Notes under the pieces: generated by a model
What the model saw: only the letters and a program-made list of their open reading frames with translations
The model's database searches: none
What the model was told of the DNA's origin: nothing
Shown: positions 33,232 through 42,475 of the stretch, piece by piece
Layout: every line of letters starts with the position of its first letter
Numbering within the stretch: position 1 is the first letter of the stretch
Program-made: the position numbers and the translations under genes
NCBI RefSeq assembly: GCF_034258515.1
Contig: NZ_CP139438.1
Coordinates: forward strand, 62,001-126,000
Length of the DNA: 64,000 bases
Source: Pseudarthrobacter oxydans
Lineage (GTDB): Bacteria; Actinomycetota; Actinomycetes; Actinomycetales; Micrococcaceae
Direction of reading: 5' to 3'

Positions 33232-34692
33232 GTGGCTGAACTGCGCCTCAATGACCCAGATCTACTCCGTCAGCATTGCTTGGTGGGAGGCGAGTGGGTC
33301 ACGTCCGACTCGGGCGAAAGTGTCCTCGTCCTGAATCCCGCCACGGGAGAGGAAATTGGTTCGGTTCCGTTCTTCAGGGCTGAGGAAACGCGTCGTGCGG
33401 TCGAAGCCGCTGACCAGGCTCTACCCGCTTGGCGTGGCTTGCTGGCAAAGGACCGGGGGCGTCTCTTGCGTCGTTGGTTCGACCTGGTGATTGAGAATCA
33501 GGAGGATCTGGCGCGGATCCTGACAGCGGAACAGGGCAAACCCTACAAGGAGGCACTGTCTGAGGTTGTCAATGGGGCGCAGTTCATCGAATGGTTCGCT
33601 GAAGAGGCACGCCGGGCTTACGGCGAGACGATTCCGGCGCCGGCACAGGACCGCCGTGTTGTGGTGATCAAGCAGCCAGTTGGGGTGTGCGCTGCCATCA
33701 CCCCCTGGAACTTTCCTAACACGATCGTGACCCGCAAGGCAGCTGCGGCACTTGCTGCCGGATGCACGATGATCGTGCGCCCGGCCACCGAGACGCCCTA
33801 TTCTGCCCTGGCTCTCGCCGAGCTCGCACGTCGTGCAGGAATCCCCGGTGGTGTTCTGAACATCATCACCGGTCACTCAAAAGACATGGGGCTTGAACTG
33901 ACAACCAATCCCGTCGTGCGGAAGCTGTCGTTTACAGGGTCCACCGGGGTTGGCCGCATCCTTATGGGTCAGAGTTCGGGCACGATCAAAAAGCTCGCCC
34001 TCGAGCTTGGGGGTAATGCGCCGTTCATTGTCTTCGAGGACGCAGATCTCGATCAGGCGGTCGAGGGCGCACTGGCTTCCAAGTTCCGTAACTCAGGACA
34101 AGCGTGCGTGGGAACGAACCGTTTCTATGTTCATGACGCAGTCTATGAAGAGTTCTCGACGCGATTGGCAGGTCGCGTCAACTCCCTGGTCGTCGGGGAC
34201 GGAACTGACCCGGAGGTCACGATGGGACCCCTGATCGGCCAGGATGCCGTTGAAAAGGTCGAGTCGCACATCGCTGACGCCGTCGCAAAGGGTGCACGTG
34301 TCATCGCGGGCGGAAAGCGGCACCCCCTTGGCCGCTCGTTCTTTGAACCCACGGTCATGGTGGATGTCACCCATGATGCCAACGTGTCCCGTGAGGAGAC
34401 CTTCGGGCCGCTGGCCTCGATCTTCCGCTTCACGGACGAGAAGGAAGTCCTCACCGCAGCCAATGACACGGAGCTGGGCCTTGCAGCCTACGTTTACACC
34501 CGAGACATCGGACGGATCTGGCGCATGAGCGAAGGCATAGAAACGGGCATGGTCGGCATAAACGTCGGACTGATGGCCAACGAGGCAGTTCCCTTCGGAG
34601 GCATCAAGGAATCCGGGTTCGGGCGGGAAGGGTCCCACTACGGACTCGAAGACTACCTGGAAGTTAAGTACATCTGCATGGGCGGGCTCTGA
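33232..34692 (+). CDS. Aldehyde dehydrogenase, succinate-semialdehyde type
   Basis: This 486-residue enzyme resembles GabD-type dehydrogenases. It shows NPATGEEIGSVP, TPWNFPNTIVTRKAAAALAA, PATETPYSALALAELA, FTGSTGVGR, the base glutamate in LELGGNAPFIV, the nucleophile in RNSGQACVGTNRFYV, and EETFGPLASIF. It starts at GTG 33232 three bases after the ThDP gene. It should oxidise a short aldehyde or semialdehyde to the acid using NAD(P). Position after the ThDP enzyme suggests it removes the decarboxylation product. Confidence 0.92.
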   Translation: MAELRLNDPDLLRQHCLVGGEWVTSDSGESVLVLNPATGEEIGSVPFFRAEETRRAVEAADQALPAWRGLLAKDRGRLLRRWFDLVIENQEDLARILTAEQGKPYKEALSEVVNGAQFIEWFAEEARRAYGETIPAPAQDRRVVVIKQPVGVCAAITPWNFPNTIVTRKAAAALAAGCTMIVRPATETPYSALALAELARRAGIPGGVLNIITGHSKDMGLELTTNPVVRKLSFTGSTGVGRILMGQSSGTIKKLALELGGNAPFIVFEDADLDQAVEGALASKFRNSGQACVGTNRFYVHDAVYEEFSTRLAGRVNSLVVGDGTDPEVTMGPLIGQDAVEKVESHIADAVAKGARVIAGGKRHPLGRSFFEPTVMVDVTHDANVSREETFGPLASIFRFTDEKEVLTAANDTELGLAAYVYTRDIGRIWRMSEGIETGMVGINVGLMANEAVPFGGIKESGFGREGSHYGLEDYLEVKYICMGGL

Positions 34693-34716
34693 CCTGATCC
34701 GTATTAGGAGGACGAA

Positions 34717-35859
34717 ATGCGCGAAGCCGTAATTGTTGAGGCAGTTCGCACGCCGATCGGACGGCGAAAAGGGTTGTTGGCGCATGTGCACCCTGTGGAC
34801 CTGTCAGCACACGTTCTCAACAGCCTGCTTGCACGAACTGGCCTGGACCCCGAGACAGTCGATGATGTTGTGTGGGGCTGTGTGACGCAGCTGGGCGATC
34901 AGTCGGGAAATGTTGGTCGGTTCGCCGTTCTGGCAGCCGGATGGCCCGAGTCCATTCCGGGTGTCACGATCAACCGCGCCTGCGGCTCCAGCCATCAGGC
35001 CATCGAATTCGCAGCAATGGGTGTCATGTCAGGCCGATACGACCTGGCAATCGCCGGTGGAGTCGAGACGATGACACGGGTACCCCTGGGAGCCACCCGT
35101 GCAGTGGGCGAACCCTACGGGCCGGCTATGAACGCCCGCTACCACCACGCGGGCTTCGAGCAGGGGGCCGGCGCGGAAATGATGGCTGACCGCTGGAAGC
35201 TACGCCGGACACAACTCGACGAATATTCGCTGGCGTCCCACGTGAAAGCCGCCACCGCCACCGACTCGGGTGCTTTTGAGCGACAGCTCGTCCCGGTGCC
35301 AGCCGCACCGGACCTGCTACACGACGAAGGAATCCGGCGCAATTCCTCCCTTGAAGCGTTGGCGGGACTCAATCCGGCCTTCCGTGAAGACGGGGTGGTG
35401 ACGGCGGGCAACGCATCACAGATTTCCGATGGAGCGGCAGGCGTCATCATTACGACACCGGAACGTGCCGCCGAACTGGGGCTCACCCCAATCGTGCGGC
35501 TGCACAGCGGGGTCGTTGTCGGCGATGACCCCACTCTCGTGCTCTCGGCCCCCATACCCGCGACCGCGAAGCTCCTGGCCCGCAGCGGGGTCCGCCTGGA
35601 TGAAATCGGCGCGTACGAGGTCAACGAAGCATTCGCGGCCGTGCCGCTGGCTTGGTTGAAGGAAACCGGAGCAGACCCGGCGAAACTCAATCCGCTTGGC
35701 GGCGCGATCGCCGTTGGGCACCCGCTGGGCGCGTCCGGGGCCATCCTGATGACCCGTCTCGTCCACCACATGCGTGACAACGGCATCCGTTACGGACTCC
35801 AAACCATTTGCGAGGCCGGCGGCACTGCGAACGCGACGCTGGTTGAGCTCGTGGGCTGA
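34717..35859 (+). CDS. Thiolase (acetyl-CoA acetyltransferase)
   Basis: This 380-residue thiolase starts at ATG 34717 after AGGAGG. The acylated cysteine is Cys89 in NRACGSSHQAIEFAA. The NEAFAAVPLAW block, the histidine in GHPLGASGAILMTRL and the second cysteine in TICEAGGTANATL complete the active site. CEAGG replaces the usual CxGGG, a mild deviation. It cleaves a 3-oxoacyl-CoA with CoA to acetyl-CoA plus a shortened acyl-CoA, the last beta-oxidation step. The SDR, acyl-CoA dehydrogenase and hydratase genes downstream supply the preceding reactions. Confidence 0.92.
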   Translation: MREAVIVEAVRTPIGRRKGLLAHVHPVDLSAHVLNSLLARTGLDPETVDDVVWGCVTQLGDQSGNVGRFAVLAAGWPESIPGVTINRACGSSHQAIEFAAMGVMSGRYDLAIAGGVETMTRVPLGATRAVGEPYGPAMNARYHHAGFEQGAGAEMMADRWKLRRTQLDEYSLASHVKAATATDSGAFERQLVPVPAAPDLLHDEGIRRNSSLEALAGLNPAFREDGVVTAGNASQISDGAAGVIITTPERAAELGLTPIVRLHSGVVVGDDPTLVLSAPIPATAKLLARSGVRLDEIGAYEVNEAFAAVPLAWLKETGADPAKLNPLGGAIAVGHPLGASGAILMTRLVHHMRDNGIRYGLQTICEAGGTANATLVELVG

Positions 35860-35933
35860 GCGATAGCCAGCCCGCATCCCTATCCGACAGGGGCTCCCGC
35901 CCCTACCCGCATGAACATTGGAAGGATCCTCTC

Positions 35934-36701
35934 TTGGAACTCGAGGGAACATCGACGCTGGTCACCGGCGGCGCATCAGGTCTCGGTTTTGCAACTGCGG
36001 CACGGCTTGTGGCCAAGGGCGCAAGCGTGGTCCTGCTCGACCTACCCGGCTCCCCGGGAGCGGAGGCGGTTGAGCGCTTGGGGGAGAGGGCCACGTTCGT
36101 GGCAGCCGACATCCTCGAAGAGGACCAGGTAGCAGCCGCGCTGGATAGGGCACAGCAGACCGGGCCTCTGAGAGGCGTTGTGCATTGCGCGGGCCGCGGT
36201 GGCGACCGGCTCCGGATCGTTGACAAGGAAGGCAAACCCGGCGACTTTGACAGCTTCCAGAATGTCGTCAGAGTCAACCTCTTCGGGACCTACAACATCC
36301 TCCGGCTGAGCGCAGCAAGGATGGCTGAGAACGAAGTCGTAAATGGTGACCGGGGGGCGATCGTACTTACCGCATCGGTGGCCGCATTTGATGGCCAGAT
36401 CGGCCAGGCCTCCTACACGTCATCTAAAGCTGCCGTGCACGGCCTGACCCTGGTAGCAGCGCGTGACCTGGCCAGTCGGGGAATCAGAGTCAACACGATC
36501 GCCCCCGGGACGTTCGATACCCCGATGTTGGCCAGGCTTCGCAGCGATATTCGTGAAGGGCTTGCGGCGGCTGTCCCGCATCCTTCACGCCTGGGCAACC
36601 CCGAGGACTATGCCCACTTCGCCGTCTCACTGCTTGAGAACGAATACATCAACGGAGAGACGGTTCGACTCGATGGCGCCATCCGGATGCCACCACGATG
36701 A
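35934..36701 (+). CDS. SDR, probable 3-hydroxyacyl-CoA dehydrogenase
   Basis: This 255-residue short-chain dehydrogenase/reductase starts at TTG 35934 with GAAGGA upstream. It contains the cofactor motif VTGGASGLGFATA, an acidic residue after beta 2 (LLDLPGSPG) that favours NAD, NVV...NLFGTYN, and the catalytic YTSSK in QASYTSSKAAVHGL. Its organisation resembles type II 3-hydroxyacyl-CoA dehydrogenase (HSD17B10-like), down to EDYAHFAVSLLENEYINGET. It would oxidise the 3-hydroxyacyl-CoA before thiolysis. It lies between the thiolase and acyl-CoA dehydrogenase genes. Confidence 0.88.
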   Translation: MELEGTSTLVTGGASGLGFATAARLVAKGASVVLLDLPGSPGAEAVERLGERATFVAADILEEDQVAAALDRAQQTGPLRGVVHCAGRGGDRLRIVDKEGKPGDFDSFQNVVRVNLFGTYNILRLSAARMAENEVVNGDRGAIVLTASVAAFDGQIGQASYTSSKAAVHGLTLVAARDLASRGIRVNTIAPGTFDTPMLARLRSDIREGLAAAVPHPSRLGNPEDYAHFAVSLLENEYINGETVRLDGAIRMPPR

Positions 36702-36759
36702 CGGCCAAATCGATCCAACAGCCGAACATCTTAAGCCACTGAACGAAGGAGAAAAACGC

Positions 36760-37908
36760 GTGGACTTCGACCTCACCACCGAGCAAAAGGACTTCCGTGA
36801 TTCGGTTCGCGCGTTCGCAGAACGCGAACTCGCAGCCGGCGCACTGGAGCGTGCTCACAGCAGCGACTATCCGTGGGACGTCGCAAAGAAAATGGCCGAC
36901 AACGGCCTCATCGGCATCACCTTGGCAGAGGAGGACGGTGGTGGCGGCGGGTCCCTCATGGACGCGGTCATTGCCATCGAACAAATCGCCGCAGTGTGTC
37001 CTCGTAGTGCCGATGTCATCCAAGCCGGTAATTTCGGAGCGCTCCGGGTGCTGGCAAACTTCGCGAACGCTGAGCAGAAGTCCCGTTTCTTGGGGCCATT
37101 GCTCGACGGGTCGGGCCTGATCTGCGTCGCGATGACTGAGCCCGACGCCGGTTCGGCTGTCACCGAGCTCACCACGACTGCAACCCCGGATGGCGACGGC
37201 TACAGGATCAACGGGACAAAGATCTTTACAACCCATGGACTTCACGCCTCCGTGTTCCTGGTCTATGTCAGGTTTGGGCCGGGCGCCGACGGCGTCGGGT
37301 CCGTCTTGATCGAAAGGGATGCCGAAGGCATGAGCTTCGGCGCCCCGGCGAGCTTCATGGGCGGCGAAGACTGGAATCCCATCTTCTTCGACAACGTCTA
37401 CATCCCCGCCGAGAATGTTCTTCTGGGTGCCGGAGGGTTCAAGAAGCAGATCGCCGGCTTCAACGTCGAGCGGATCGGAAACAGCGCCCGGGCACTGGCT
37501 TTGGGCCGATACTCCTACCAGCTGGCACGGGAGCATGCTCTCGTACGGAAGCAGTTCGGCCGTGCGCTTTGCGAGTTCCAGGGACTTCAGTGGAAATTTG
37601 CTGACATGAAGATCAAGCTCGACGCTGCCCAGTTGCTGCTCTACCGTGCTGCGGTGAATGCGGACACCGGCTTCCCTTCCGCAGAGGAAACGGCCATCGC
37701 CAAGGTCATGTGCAACCGGACTGGATTCGATGTCGCGAATGAATCGTTGCAGGTCCTAGGCGGCATGGGGTACAGCGACGAAATGCTTGTGGAATATTGC
37801 CTGCGCCGAACACGAGGGTGGATGATTGCCGGCGGAACCATCGAGATGCTGTTGAACCGCATCGCAGAATCCGTGTTCGATCGCCGATTCTCCCAGAGGC
37901 ACTCATGA
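36760..37908 (+). CDS. Acyl-CoA dehydrogenase
   Basis: This 382-residue flavoprotein starts at GTG 36760 with AAGGAG upstream; the frame upstream overlaps the SDR gene and is not family-like. It has the N-terminal helical domain (TEQKDFRDSVRAFAERELAA), the beta domain with CVAMTEPDAGSAVTEL and INGTKIFTTHG, and the C-terminal helices (RALALGRYSYQLAREHALVR, then LQVLGGMGYSDEMLVEY). The region TIEMLLNRIAE aligns with the FAD-binding tail. It desaturates an acyl-CoA and passes electrons to ETF, encoded here at 49675-51433. Its stop overlaps the start of the next gene (ATGA). Confidence 0.92.
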   Translation: MDFDLTTEQKDFRDSVRAFAERELAAGALERAHSSDYPWDVAKKMADNGLIGITLAEEDGGGGGSLMDAVIAIEQIAAVCPRSADVIQAGNFGALRVLANFANAEQKSRFLGPLLDGSGLICVAMTEPDAGSAVTELTTTATPDGDGYRINGTKIFTTHGLHASVFLVYVRFGPGADGVGSVLIERDAEGMSFGAPASFMGGEDWNPIFFDNVYIPAENVLLGAGGFKKQIAGFNVERIGNSARALALGRYSYQLAREHALVRKQFGRALCEFQGLQWKFADMKIKLDAAQLLLYRAAVNADTGFPSAEETAIAKVMCNRTGFDVANESLQVLGGMGYSDEMLVEYCLRRTRGWMIAGGTIEMLLNRIAESVFDRRFSQRHS

Positions 37909-40055
37909 TCGACGTATATGCCACGGAGCCCAAGGGGGCATCAGTGAACGAGCAGGACCGTCGAGTCTTCGATGCGCTGTTCGCGCCCCAAGTGATCGCA
38001 CTGGTCGGGGCTTCCAGCGATGAAACAAAGCACACGTCACGGCCGCAACGATCGCTTCGGCTGCACGGTTACACGGGCAAGATCGTGCCGATCAACCCAA
38101 AGCGGGATGAGATCTTCGGCGACCGTGCGTATCCAAGTCTCCTCGACGTCCCTGACACCATCGATCATGCTTTCATTATGGTGCCGGCAGCAGCGGTACC
38201 ACAGACCATCGAGCAATGCATCGAACGTCGCGTGCCTGTCGCCACCATATACGCCGACGGTTTCGCAGAGGCCGGGCCCGAGGGCCGCCGAATGCAGGAG
38301 GAACTCGTCGCCCGTGCCCGTGAGGGCGGTGTCCGCATTCTCGGTCCGAACTGCAGCGGCGTGCTTAGCACCAAACCGTCCAGCGCCCTCTCCGTCAACG
38401 CTGCCATCGAGCAATTGGAGATCAAACCAGGACCGCTCGCCGTCATCTCCCAGTCAGGGAGCATGACTGGTGGACTGCTCTCACGTGGGCTCGGCCGCGG
38501 CGTCGGATTCTCCAAAGTCGTATCCATCGGCAACGAGAGCGACATCACCGTCGGTGAGATCACCGACTGGCTCGTGGACGACCCAGAGACAGGCACCATC
38601 CTGCTCTTTCTCGAGACGATCCGGGACGCTCCCCGTCTCGCCTCAGCTGCCCGCCGCGCCGTGGAGGCCGGGAAACCCGTCATCGCGTACAAGCTCGGCC
38701 GTTCAGATGTCGGACGACGCCTCGCTGCATCCCACACGGGGGCGATGGCCGGCTCCGCGGAAGTTGCCGATGCGTTCTTCACCGCCCACGGTATCCTGCG
38801 CATCGACAACCTTGAAACGATGTTTGAGCTTCCTACTCTCCTGGCCAACAAGGGCCCATCAAAGCAGCATAGGGTTGCCGTGATGTCGACAACGGGCGGG
38901 GGTGCTGCCACCGTAGTGGACCGTCTGGGCACCATGGATGTGGAAGTTGTCTCTCCGAGCGAAGCCGTTGTTGCCGCCCTTGCAGGGAAGGGGATCGACA
39001 TCCCCCGAGGACCTTTGACTGACCTGACACATGCCGGCACACGGGCAGACGTCTACGGGGCAGTACTTGACGAGCTCGTCGCTTCCGACCACTGCGACCT
39101 TGTTCTTGCCATTGCAGGCAGCTCTGCACAGTTCCAACCGGAGATCTCGGTTGGCCCGCTTCTCCGCGCCGGGAACCAAGGCAAACCGTTAGCTGCGTTC
39201 TTCGCCCCGCACGCCTCGGAAGCCCTCCGGCAACTGGGCGAAAGCAACGTTGCCGGCTTCCGCACGCCCGAGTCCTGCGCCGATGCAGTCCGGGCCTGGA
39301 GCCAGTGGAAGCTTCCAATGCCTGTGCCTGCTGTCGATCGGCCGTCGCTGGCCGCGGTGGCGGATTCCATCGCGGCCCTGAACGGTCGACGTCCGAACGA
39401 GCTTGAGTCCGCAGCGGTCTTTGGAGCGTTGGGCATCCGCACGGCACCGGCCGTCGTCGTTTCAGGTGAAGCAGACGCTGAGTCTGTCTCCGCGATGGAC
39501 ATAGAATATCCGGTCGTCGCCAAGGTCCTGTCAGCCGATATACCTCATAAAACGGACGCTGGCGGGGTTGTCCTCCGCATTAAGAGCCCCGAGGAGCTGT
39601 TACAGGCCATCCAGGATATCCGCGGAAATATTGCCAGGCGGCATCCGGACGCAAGCGTTGACGGTGTGCTCGTCCAAAGAATGGAGGCGGGCCTGGCCGA
39701 AGTGATCCTCGGCTTCCGTCGTGATCCTGAAGTCGGTCCGGTTGTAGTGCTCGGCGTCGGCGGAGTTCTCGCGGAGGTCTACAAAGACATCGCCATACGC
39801 GTCGCTCCCGTCGGTATCGACGAGGCACGCTCGATGATCGAGCAGGTTAAGGGACTGGCCGTAGTGCGAGGCTACCGAGGGCTTCCGCTCGGTGACACCG
39901 AAGCATTGGCGCAGGCCGTGGTCTCCCTGTCGCAGCTGGCCGATGACTCGGTCCAACAGATCGCAGAGGCCGAGATTAATCCCCTGCTTGTACTGCCCAT
40001 CGGAGCGGGCGTAGTGGCCGTCGACGGCCTCGTCATCTGTTCGCAGGGCACCTGA
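37905..40055 (+). CDS. Acyl-CoA synthetase, NDP-forming
   Basis: This 716-residue protein starts at ATG 37905, overlapping the upstream stop by four bases. It has the domain order of ADP-forming acyl-CoA synthetases: CoA binding (VIALVGASSDETKHTSRPQR), two ligase subdomains including ISQSGSMTGGLLSRG and the phosphohistidine region LAASHTGAMAGSAEVADAFF, and a C-terminal ATP-grasp (YPVVAKVLSADIPHKTDAGG). It activates a carboxylic acid to its CoA ester at the expense of ATP, as in feruloyl- or pimeloyl-type enzymes. In this operon it would activate the acid formed by the aldehyde dehydrogenase. Confidence 0.92.
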   Translation: MIDVYATEPKGASVNEQDRRVFDALFAPQVIALVGASSDETKHTSRPQRSLRLHGYTGKIVPINPKRDEIFGDRAYPSLLDVPDTIDHAFIMVPAAAVPQTIEQCIERRVPVATIYADGFAEAGPEGRRMQEELVARAREGGVRILGPNCSGVLSTKPSSALSVNAAIEQLEIKPGPLAVISQSGSMTGGLLSRGLGRGVGFSKVVSIGNESDITVGEITDWLVDDPETGTILLFLETIRDAPRLASAARRAVEAGKPVIAYKLGRSDVGRRLAASHTGAMAGSAEVADAFFTAHGILRIDNLETMFELPTLLANKGPSKQHRVAVMSTTGGGAATVVDRLGTMDVEVVSPSEAVVAALAGKGIDIPRGPLTDLTHAGTRADVYGAVLDELVASDHCDLVLAIAGSSAQFQPEISVGPLLRAGNQGKPLAAFFAPHASEALRQLGESNVAGFRTPESCADAVRAWSQWKLPMPVPAVDRPSLAAVADSIAALNGRRPNELESAAVFGALGIRTAPAVVVSGEADAESVSAMDIEYPVVAKVLSADIPHKTDAGGVVLRIKSPEELLQAIQDIRGNIARRHPDASVDGVLVQRMEAGLAEVILGFRRDPEVGPVVVLGVGGVLAEVYKDIAIRVAPVGIDEARSMIEQVKGLAVVRGYRGLPLGDTEALAQAVVSLSQLADDSVQQIAEAEINPLLVLPIGAGVVAVDGLVICSQGT

Positions 40056-40099
40056 CCGGTTCGAGCCTCCGATTTTGAGATATATCAAAGGAATGATTC

Positions 40100-40918
40100 A
40101 TGACGATCGATAATGCTCCGACTGACGAAGTCCTCGCAGAACTTACGAGCGACACCGTGATCGTTACACGCGCCCAACCGGGGGTTGCGCAGGTGACAAT
40201 CAACCGTCCGGAACGTCGCAACGCTCTCAATCTGGAAGTCAAGGAGCTCATTGCCCGTGCGGTGGAAACGTTAGGCGCCGACCCGTTGGTGCGTGCCATC
40301 GTGATCACCGGGGCGAACGGTGCCTTTGTTGCAGGCACCGATGTGGCAGAAATGCAGTCCTTGACCCCGGTAGAGCACACACTGAAGGTTACGGATCGGA
40401 TGTTCACAGTGCTGAGGGCATGCCCCAAGCCACTGATTGCAGCAGTTGAAGGATACGCACTCGGCGGCGGATGTGAGCTGGCGCTGTGCTGCGACATCAT
40501 CGTCGCATCAAAGCGAGCGATTTTCGGGCAGCCCGAGATTCTGCTGGGTGTGATCCCGGGGGCAGGGGGTACTCAGCGGCTGTTGCGCGCGGTGGGACAC
40601 TATCAGGCGATGCGCTTGTTGCTGACAGGTAAGCACGTTTTCGCAGAGGAAGCGCACGCGATGGGCCTTGTTTCGGAGATCGCGCCGGAAGGAAAGGCTG
40701 TTGAACAGGCTGCAGAGATGGCAGCACTCATCGCCAGGATGCCGCCCTTGGCCGTGGCGGCGATCAAAGAAGTCGTACGTGCCGGGGCGGATGTGCCCTT
40801 GGACACTGCCCTCCTGCTTGAGCGAAAGGCCTTCCAGGTTCTGTTCGATTCACAGGACCAAAAAGAGGGCATGCGTGCATTCCTAGAGAAGCGAACGCCT
40901 GAGTACCTCGGTCGATGA
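40100..40918 (+). CDS. Enoyl-CoA hydratase/isomerase
   Basis: This 272-residue crotonase-fold protein has NRPERRNALNLEVKELI, the oxyanion-hole GANGAFVAGTDVAEM, and the catalytic region AAVEGYALGGGCELALCCDI, followed by FGQPEILLGVIPGAGGTQRL with the acid/base glutamates. It hydrates the enoyl-CoA made by the acyl-CoA dehydrogenase. It is the last gene of the operon; an IS3 element follows only 33 bp beyond its stop, so its terminator may have been displaced. Confidence 0.92.
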   Translation: MTIDNAPTDEVLAELTSDTVIVTRAQPGVAQVTINRPERRNALNLEVKELIARAVETLGADPLVRAIVITGANGAFVAGTDVAEMQSLTPVEHTLKVTDRMFTVLRACPKPLIAAVEGYALGGGCELALCCDIIVASKRAIFGQPEILLGVIPGAGGTQRLLRAVGHYQAMRLLLTGKHVFAEEAHAMGLVSEIAPEGKAVEQAAEMAALIARMPPLAVAAIKEVVRAGADVPLDTALLLERKAFQVLFDSQDQKEGMRAFLEKRTPEYLGR

Positions 40919-40951
40919 ACACGAAGGCTGCCGCATACATAGAGCAGTTTT

Positions 40952-41437
40952 ATGCATGCACGTAGTTCATTGGCTGAGGCTCAGCGCGAGGCGGCTGTAG
41001 CGTTGTTTGCGAAAGGCGTCGGGTATCGGGCGGCGGCCCGGTCGCTCGATGCGCCCTGGGTGTCGGTCAGGGCACTGTATGGGCGGTGGAGGATTCATGG
41101 GCAAGGAGTGCTGGTGGCCAGGGCGGTGAGGTCGTACTCGTTTGAGTTCAAGCGGGCCCTGGTCGAGCGGTTCCTCGCGGGCGAGTCCGGCCCGGATCTG
41201 GCAGTCGAGGCAGGTCTGGCCTCCCGTGAGCTGCTGCAAAAGTGGGTCCGGGCGTATCGTCTGGACGGCGAGGACGGGTTGCGGTCAAAGCCCAAAGGCC
41301 GGCCCCGGAAACCCGGTTCCCCGCCACCCGCGGAGCTGCCCGAGCTTGAGCGGTTGCGGCGGGAGAACGAACGGCTGCGCGCTGAGGTGGCGTACCTGGG
41401 AAAACTGCGGGCCTTGAGGGAACAGGGACAACGGTAA
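40952..41437 (+). CDS. IS3 transposase OrfA
   Basis: This 161-residue DNA-binding subunit contains two helix-turn-helix units (AVALFAKGVGYRAAARSLDA and LAVEAGLASRELLQKWVRAY). A coiled leucine-zipper region (LERLRRENERLRAEVAYLGK) near the C-terminus mediates multimerisation in this family. A GGGAAAAC stretch at about 41399-41406 is a plausible -1 slippery site; slipping there continues into the OrfB frame. Confidence 0.85.
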   Translation: MHARSSLAEAQREAAVALFAKGVGYRAAARSLDAPWVSVRALYGRWRIHGQGVLVARAVRSYSFEFKRALVERFLAGESGPDLAVEAGLASRELLQKWVRAYRLDGEDGLRSKPKGRPRKPGSPPPAELPELERLRRENERLRAEVAYLGKLRALREQGQR

Positions 41438-41487
41438 AGGTTCAAGCCGTCGTTTCCCTCAAGGCTGACTATCCGCTTGGTGTCCTG

Positions 41488-42288
41488 TTGGACATCGCCG
41501 GGCTGGCCAGATCCACGTTCTTCTATCACCAGGCCCGGCTGCAGGCGCCCGACGCGAAAGAGAAACTCAAAGCCGCGGTCACGGAGATCTTCGAAACGAA
41601 CCATGGCCGGTACGGGCACCGCCGCATCCACATCGAGCTGGTCAAGCAAGGGTGGACCGTCGCGAAGAAGGCCGTGCTGAAGCTAATGCAGGCACTCGGG
41701 CTGGTCTGCAAGGTCCGGCGCAGGAAGCGCTACAACTCCTACCAGGGCGAACAGGGCGCGGTAGCGCCCAACGTGCTGAACCGGGAGTTCGACGCTGATG
41801 CACCGAACCGGAAGTGGGTAACCGATGTCACGGAGTTCAGCGTCGGCGACCGGAAGCTCTACCTCTCACCGGTCATGGACCTCTTCGACCGGCAGATCAT
41901 TTCCTACTCGCTGGGCTCATCCCCAAACCTGGCGCTCACCAACGATTCCCTTCGTGAGGCCCTGACCTGCCTGCAGCCCGGTCAGCAGCCGCTGGTGCAC
42001 TCGGACCAAGGCTTCCAATACCGCCACGCATCCTGGCGCACCCTGATCGCTGGAGCCGGCGCGGTCCAATCAATGTCCCGCAAGGGAAATTGCTACGACA
42101 ACGCCGTCATGGAGAACTTCTTCGGTCACCTCAAGGAAGAACTCTTCCACCGCGTCCGATTCCTCAACACCGACGCACTGGCAGCTGCAATTGAGGAATA
42201 CATCCACTGGTATAACACCAAAATAATCTCAACCAAGCTCAAGGGCCTAAGCCCGGTCCAATACCGTGCCCAGGCCCTCGCACCTTAG
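41488..42288 (+). CDS. IS3 transposase OrfB (DDE catalytic)
   Basis: This 266-residue product counts from the first ATG; the frame is open from 41408 and is probably expressed as an OrfAB fusion by frameshifting. It shows an HTH_21-type region (NHGRYGHRRIHIEL) and the rve integrase core. The DDE residues are Asp in RKWVTDVTEF, Asp in LVHSDQGFQY and Glu in MENFFGHLKEELFH. The full-length catalytic domain suggests that the transposase may be active. Confidence 0.88.
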   Translation: MDIAGLARSTFFYHQARLQAPDAKEKLKAAVTEIFETNHGRYGHRRIHIELVKQGWTVAKKAVLKLMQALGLVCKVRRRKRYNSYQGEQGAVAPNVLNREFDADAPNRKWVTDVTEFSVGDRKLYLSPVMDLFDRQIISYSLGSSPNLALTNDSLREALTCLQPGQQPLVHSDQGFQYRHASWRTLIAGAGAVQSMSRKGNCYDNAVMENFFGHLKEELFHRVRFLNTDALAAAIEEYIHWYNTKIISTKLKGLSPVQYRAQALAP

Positions 42289-42475
42289 GATCCTATTTAG
42301 CCAGTCCAACTTCTCGGGACCAGTTCAAGCTGCGGGAGTCTTCGTTTTTTCGTCGGGCGGCGAAGCTACGGTGGCCGCTGGGAACGTAGGTCGCCACCGG
42401 CAGGTGGATAGGGGAGTCCGAACGGAAATAGCGCATCTCAAACCAAGAGGATGAGCGCGAGCGACAGCTGTATGG

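Larger units (their letters stand above)
40919..42327 (+). mobile_element. IS3-family insertion sequence, left end unclear
   Basis: Two overlapping transposase frames are in -1 relation (40952-41437 and 41408-42288), as in IS3/IS150. The right end carries a 24-bp segment at 42304-42327 whose reverse complement begins TGAACTGGTCCCGAGAAG and ends in TTGGAC, the usual IS3 terminus. Only 33 bp separate the preceding enoyl-CoA hydratase stop from orfA, and no matching left repeat is visible there apart from TGAAC at 40916. The left end may be truncated or diverged. Confidence 0.75.
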
